In this document: in pieces, positions 63,259-64,000 of the stretch | Position numbering within the stretch: position 1 is the first letter of the stretch | Layout of the letters: each line of letters begins with the position of its first letter | Program-made: the position numbers and the translations under genes | The notes under the pieces: generated by a model | The model's database searches: none | The model's input: the letters and a program-made list of their open reading frames with translations, nothing else | What the model was told of the DNA's origin: nothing | Source: Butyrivibrio sp. INlla18 | Lineage (GTDB): Bacteria; Bacillota; Clostridia; Lachnospirales; Lachnospiraceae | Assembly: GCF_900103635.1 (NCBI RefSeq) | Contig: NZ_FMXK01000006.1 | Span: 186,001-250,000, forward strand | DNA: 64,000 nt | Direction: 5' to 3'

Positions 63259-64000
63259 TAGTTTTTTCCTTTGTTTTTGAAGAAGGTACTCTATAAACGA
63301 TCATAAGAAGTGTTAATACTACAACAAATATGATGGCTGATAGAGCGTAAATTTCAGGTTGAATACCTCTTTTAACCTCGTTATAGATAAGAGTTGAAAG
63401 AGTCTCAAAGCCTGAACCCTTTGTGAAGTATGTAATGATAAAGTCATCAAGGGACATAGTAAAGGCCATAAGCGCACCTGAGACAATTCCTGGAACAAGG
63501 TCAGGTAAAATGGTCTTGGTAAAAGCATAAACTGGTGAAGCTCCAAGGTCTAGCGCAGCTTCATAAACATAAAAGTTCATGTTCTTGATCCTTGGCATGA
63601 TACTGAGCATTACAAATGGAATGTTGAAAGTAATATGTGCCAAAAGAATAGTAGTAAAGCCTGTTCCGATATGAAGGAATCTAAAAAGCAGCATAAGTGA
63701 GATACCTGTTACGATATCTGCATTTATCATAGGGATGTTTGTAACACCCATGATAAAGGAACGAAGCTTTGAATTAAGGCCTATCATAGCGATACAGGTA
63801 AAGGTTCCTATGATAGTTGAAAAAATAGTAGCAAGTATTGCTATTGTAAGAGTGTTTATAAGGGCTCCAGCTACAGCCTCATCTGATAAGAGGTTTATAT
63901 ACCAGTCTAGGGTAAATCCGCCCCATTTAGCTCTTGATTTACTTGCGTTAAATGAAAGCACGATAAGTGTAATGATAGGAGCATACATAAATATCAAAAG
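63248..64000 (-). CDS. potC: Polyamine ABC transporter permease PotC-like, cut by window end
   Basis: The frame continues past the right window edge, so the N-terminus is missing; about 250 residues are visible. It is a binding-protein-dependent permease with five to six membrane segments and the EAA loop EAALDLGASPVYAFTKTILPDLVPGI, which contacts the ATPase. DDFIITYFTKGSGFETL near the end is PotC-like. It precedes and overlaps potD. potA and potB presumably lie further to the right. Confidence 0.92.
   Translation of the reverse strand, partial: LLIFMYAPIITLIVLSFNASKSRAKWGGFTLDWYINLLSDEAVAGALINTLTIAILATIFSTIIGTFTCIAMIGLNSKLRSFIMGVTNIPMINADIVTGISLMLLFRFLHIGTGFTTILLAHITFNIPFVMLSIMPRIKNMNFYVYEAALDLGASPVYAFTKTILPDLVPGIVSGALMAFTMSLDDFIITYFTKGSGFETLSTLIYNEVKRGIQPEIYALSAIIFVVVLTLLMIVYRVPSSKTKEKTNEK

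Noticed and set aside
63248..63997. Complete short potC starting at the TTG at 63997
   Set aside because: The frame stays open to the window edge and the N-terminus of the permease is incomplete, so the gene is cut by the window end.

Overview
The window looks like chromosomal core sequence of a low-GC Gram-positive anaerobe, most probably a Butyrivibrio-like member of the Lachnospiraceae (Clostridia). This is inferred from gene order (yicC-remA-gmk-rpoZ, secG-rnr-smpB-ssrA, rlmH-phoH-pgpH-like-ybeY), an NfnAB-type flavoprotein pair, a GPH sugar symporter, a GH51 arabinofuranosidase, AGGAGG-type ribosome sites and AT-rich sequence. No phage, insertion sequence, CRISPR array, rRNA or tRNA was found. 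The one stable RNA gene is tmRNA.

Layout. 1-2.2 kb: the 3' end of a MurG-like gene and a GPH symporter. 2.3-8.4 kb: a zinc-finger membrane protein, an unusual DNA polymerase I, CoaE, a long FtsA-like ATPase and a WalJ-like metallo-hydrolase. 8.5-18.2 kb: an ACT/DUF711 pair, then yicC, remA, gmk, rpoZ, rimO and pgsA closely packed, a DEAD-box helicase, a voltage-sensor K+ channel and a HAD phosphatase. 18.2-26 kb: GH51, a convergent RpiB-like isomerase, then TPR protein, thiamine pyrophosphokinase, CDF exporter and DUF4153 protein. 26-33 kb: gpmI, secG, rnr, smpB, an opposed acyltransferase, and ssrA. 33-41.9 kb: proB, glmS, ftsK, fhs and folD. 41.9-52 kb: a zinc-ribbon/TPR protein, nfnAB, a MORN protein, rlmH, phoH, a degenerate pgpH, ybeY, a MOP-family flippase and a BaiN-like flavoprotein. 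53-64 kb: a large hairpin element, an FAD dehydrogenase, an RsiV-like lipoprotein, 5-FTHF cyclo-ligase, proA, a double class II aldolase, an LD-carboxypeptidase, a secreted protein and, on the minus strand, potC-potD.

How the genes fit together. Most are housekeeping: replication and division (polA, ftsK, FtsA-like), RNA decay and ribosome rescue (rnr, smpB, ssrA, yicC, ybeY, rlmH, rimO), envelope building (glmS, pgsA, flippase, LD-carboxypeptidase), one-carbon metabolism (fhs, folD, cyclo-ligase), proline synthesis (proB and proA, 24 kb apart) and redox balance (NfnAB). Many genes abut or overlap by 1 to about 20 bases, pointing to translational coupling, and clear intrinsic terminators divide the units.

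The most unusual signals are: (1) a DNA polymerase I that keeps the extreme N-terminus of the 5'-nuclease domain but has lost the rest in frame; (2) a PgpH-family protein in its conserved locus with its extracellular domain gone and its HD motif changed to HR; (3) a ~141-bp imperfect hairpin after a GC-rich gene end near 53.0 kb; (4) an FtsA-like ATPase with three apparent repeats in a long C-terminal tail. I did not find evidence for a wholly new multi-gene system.
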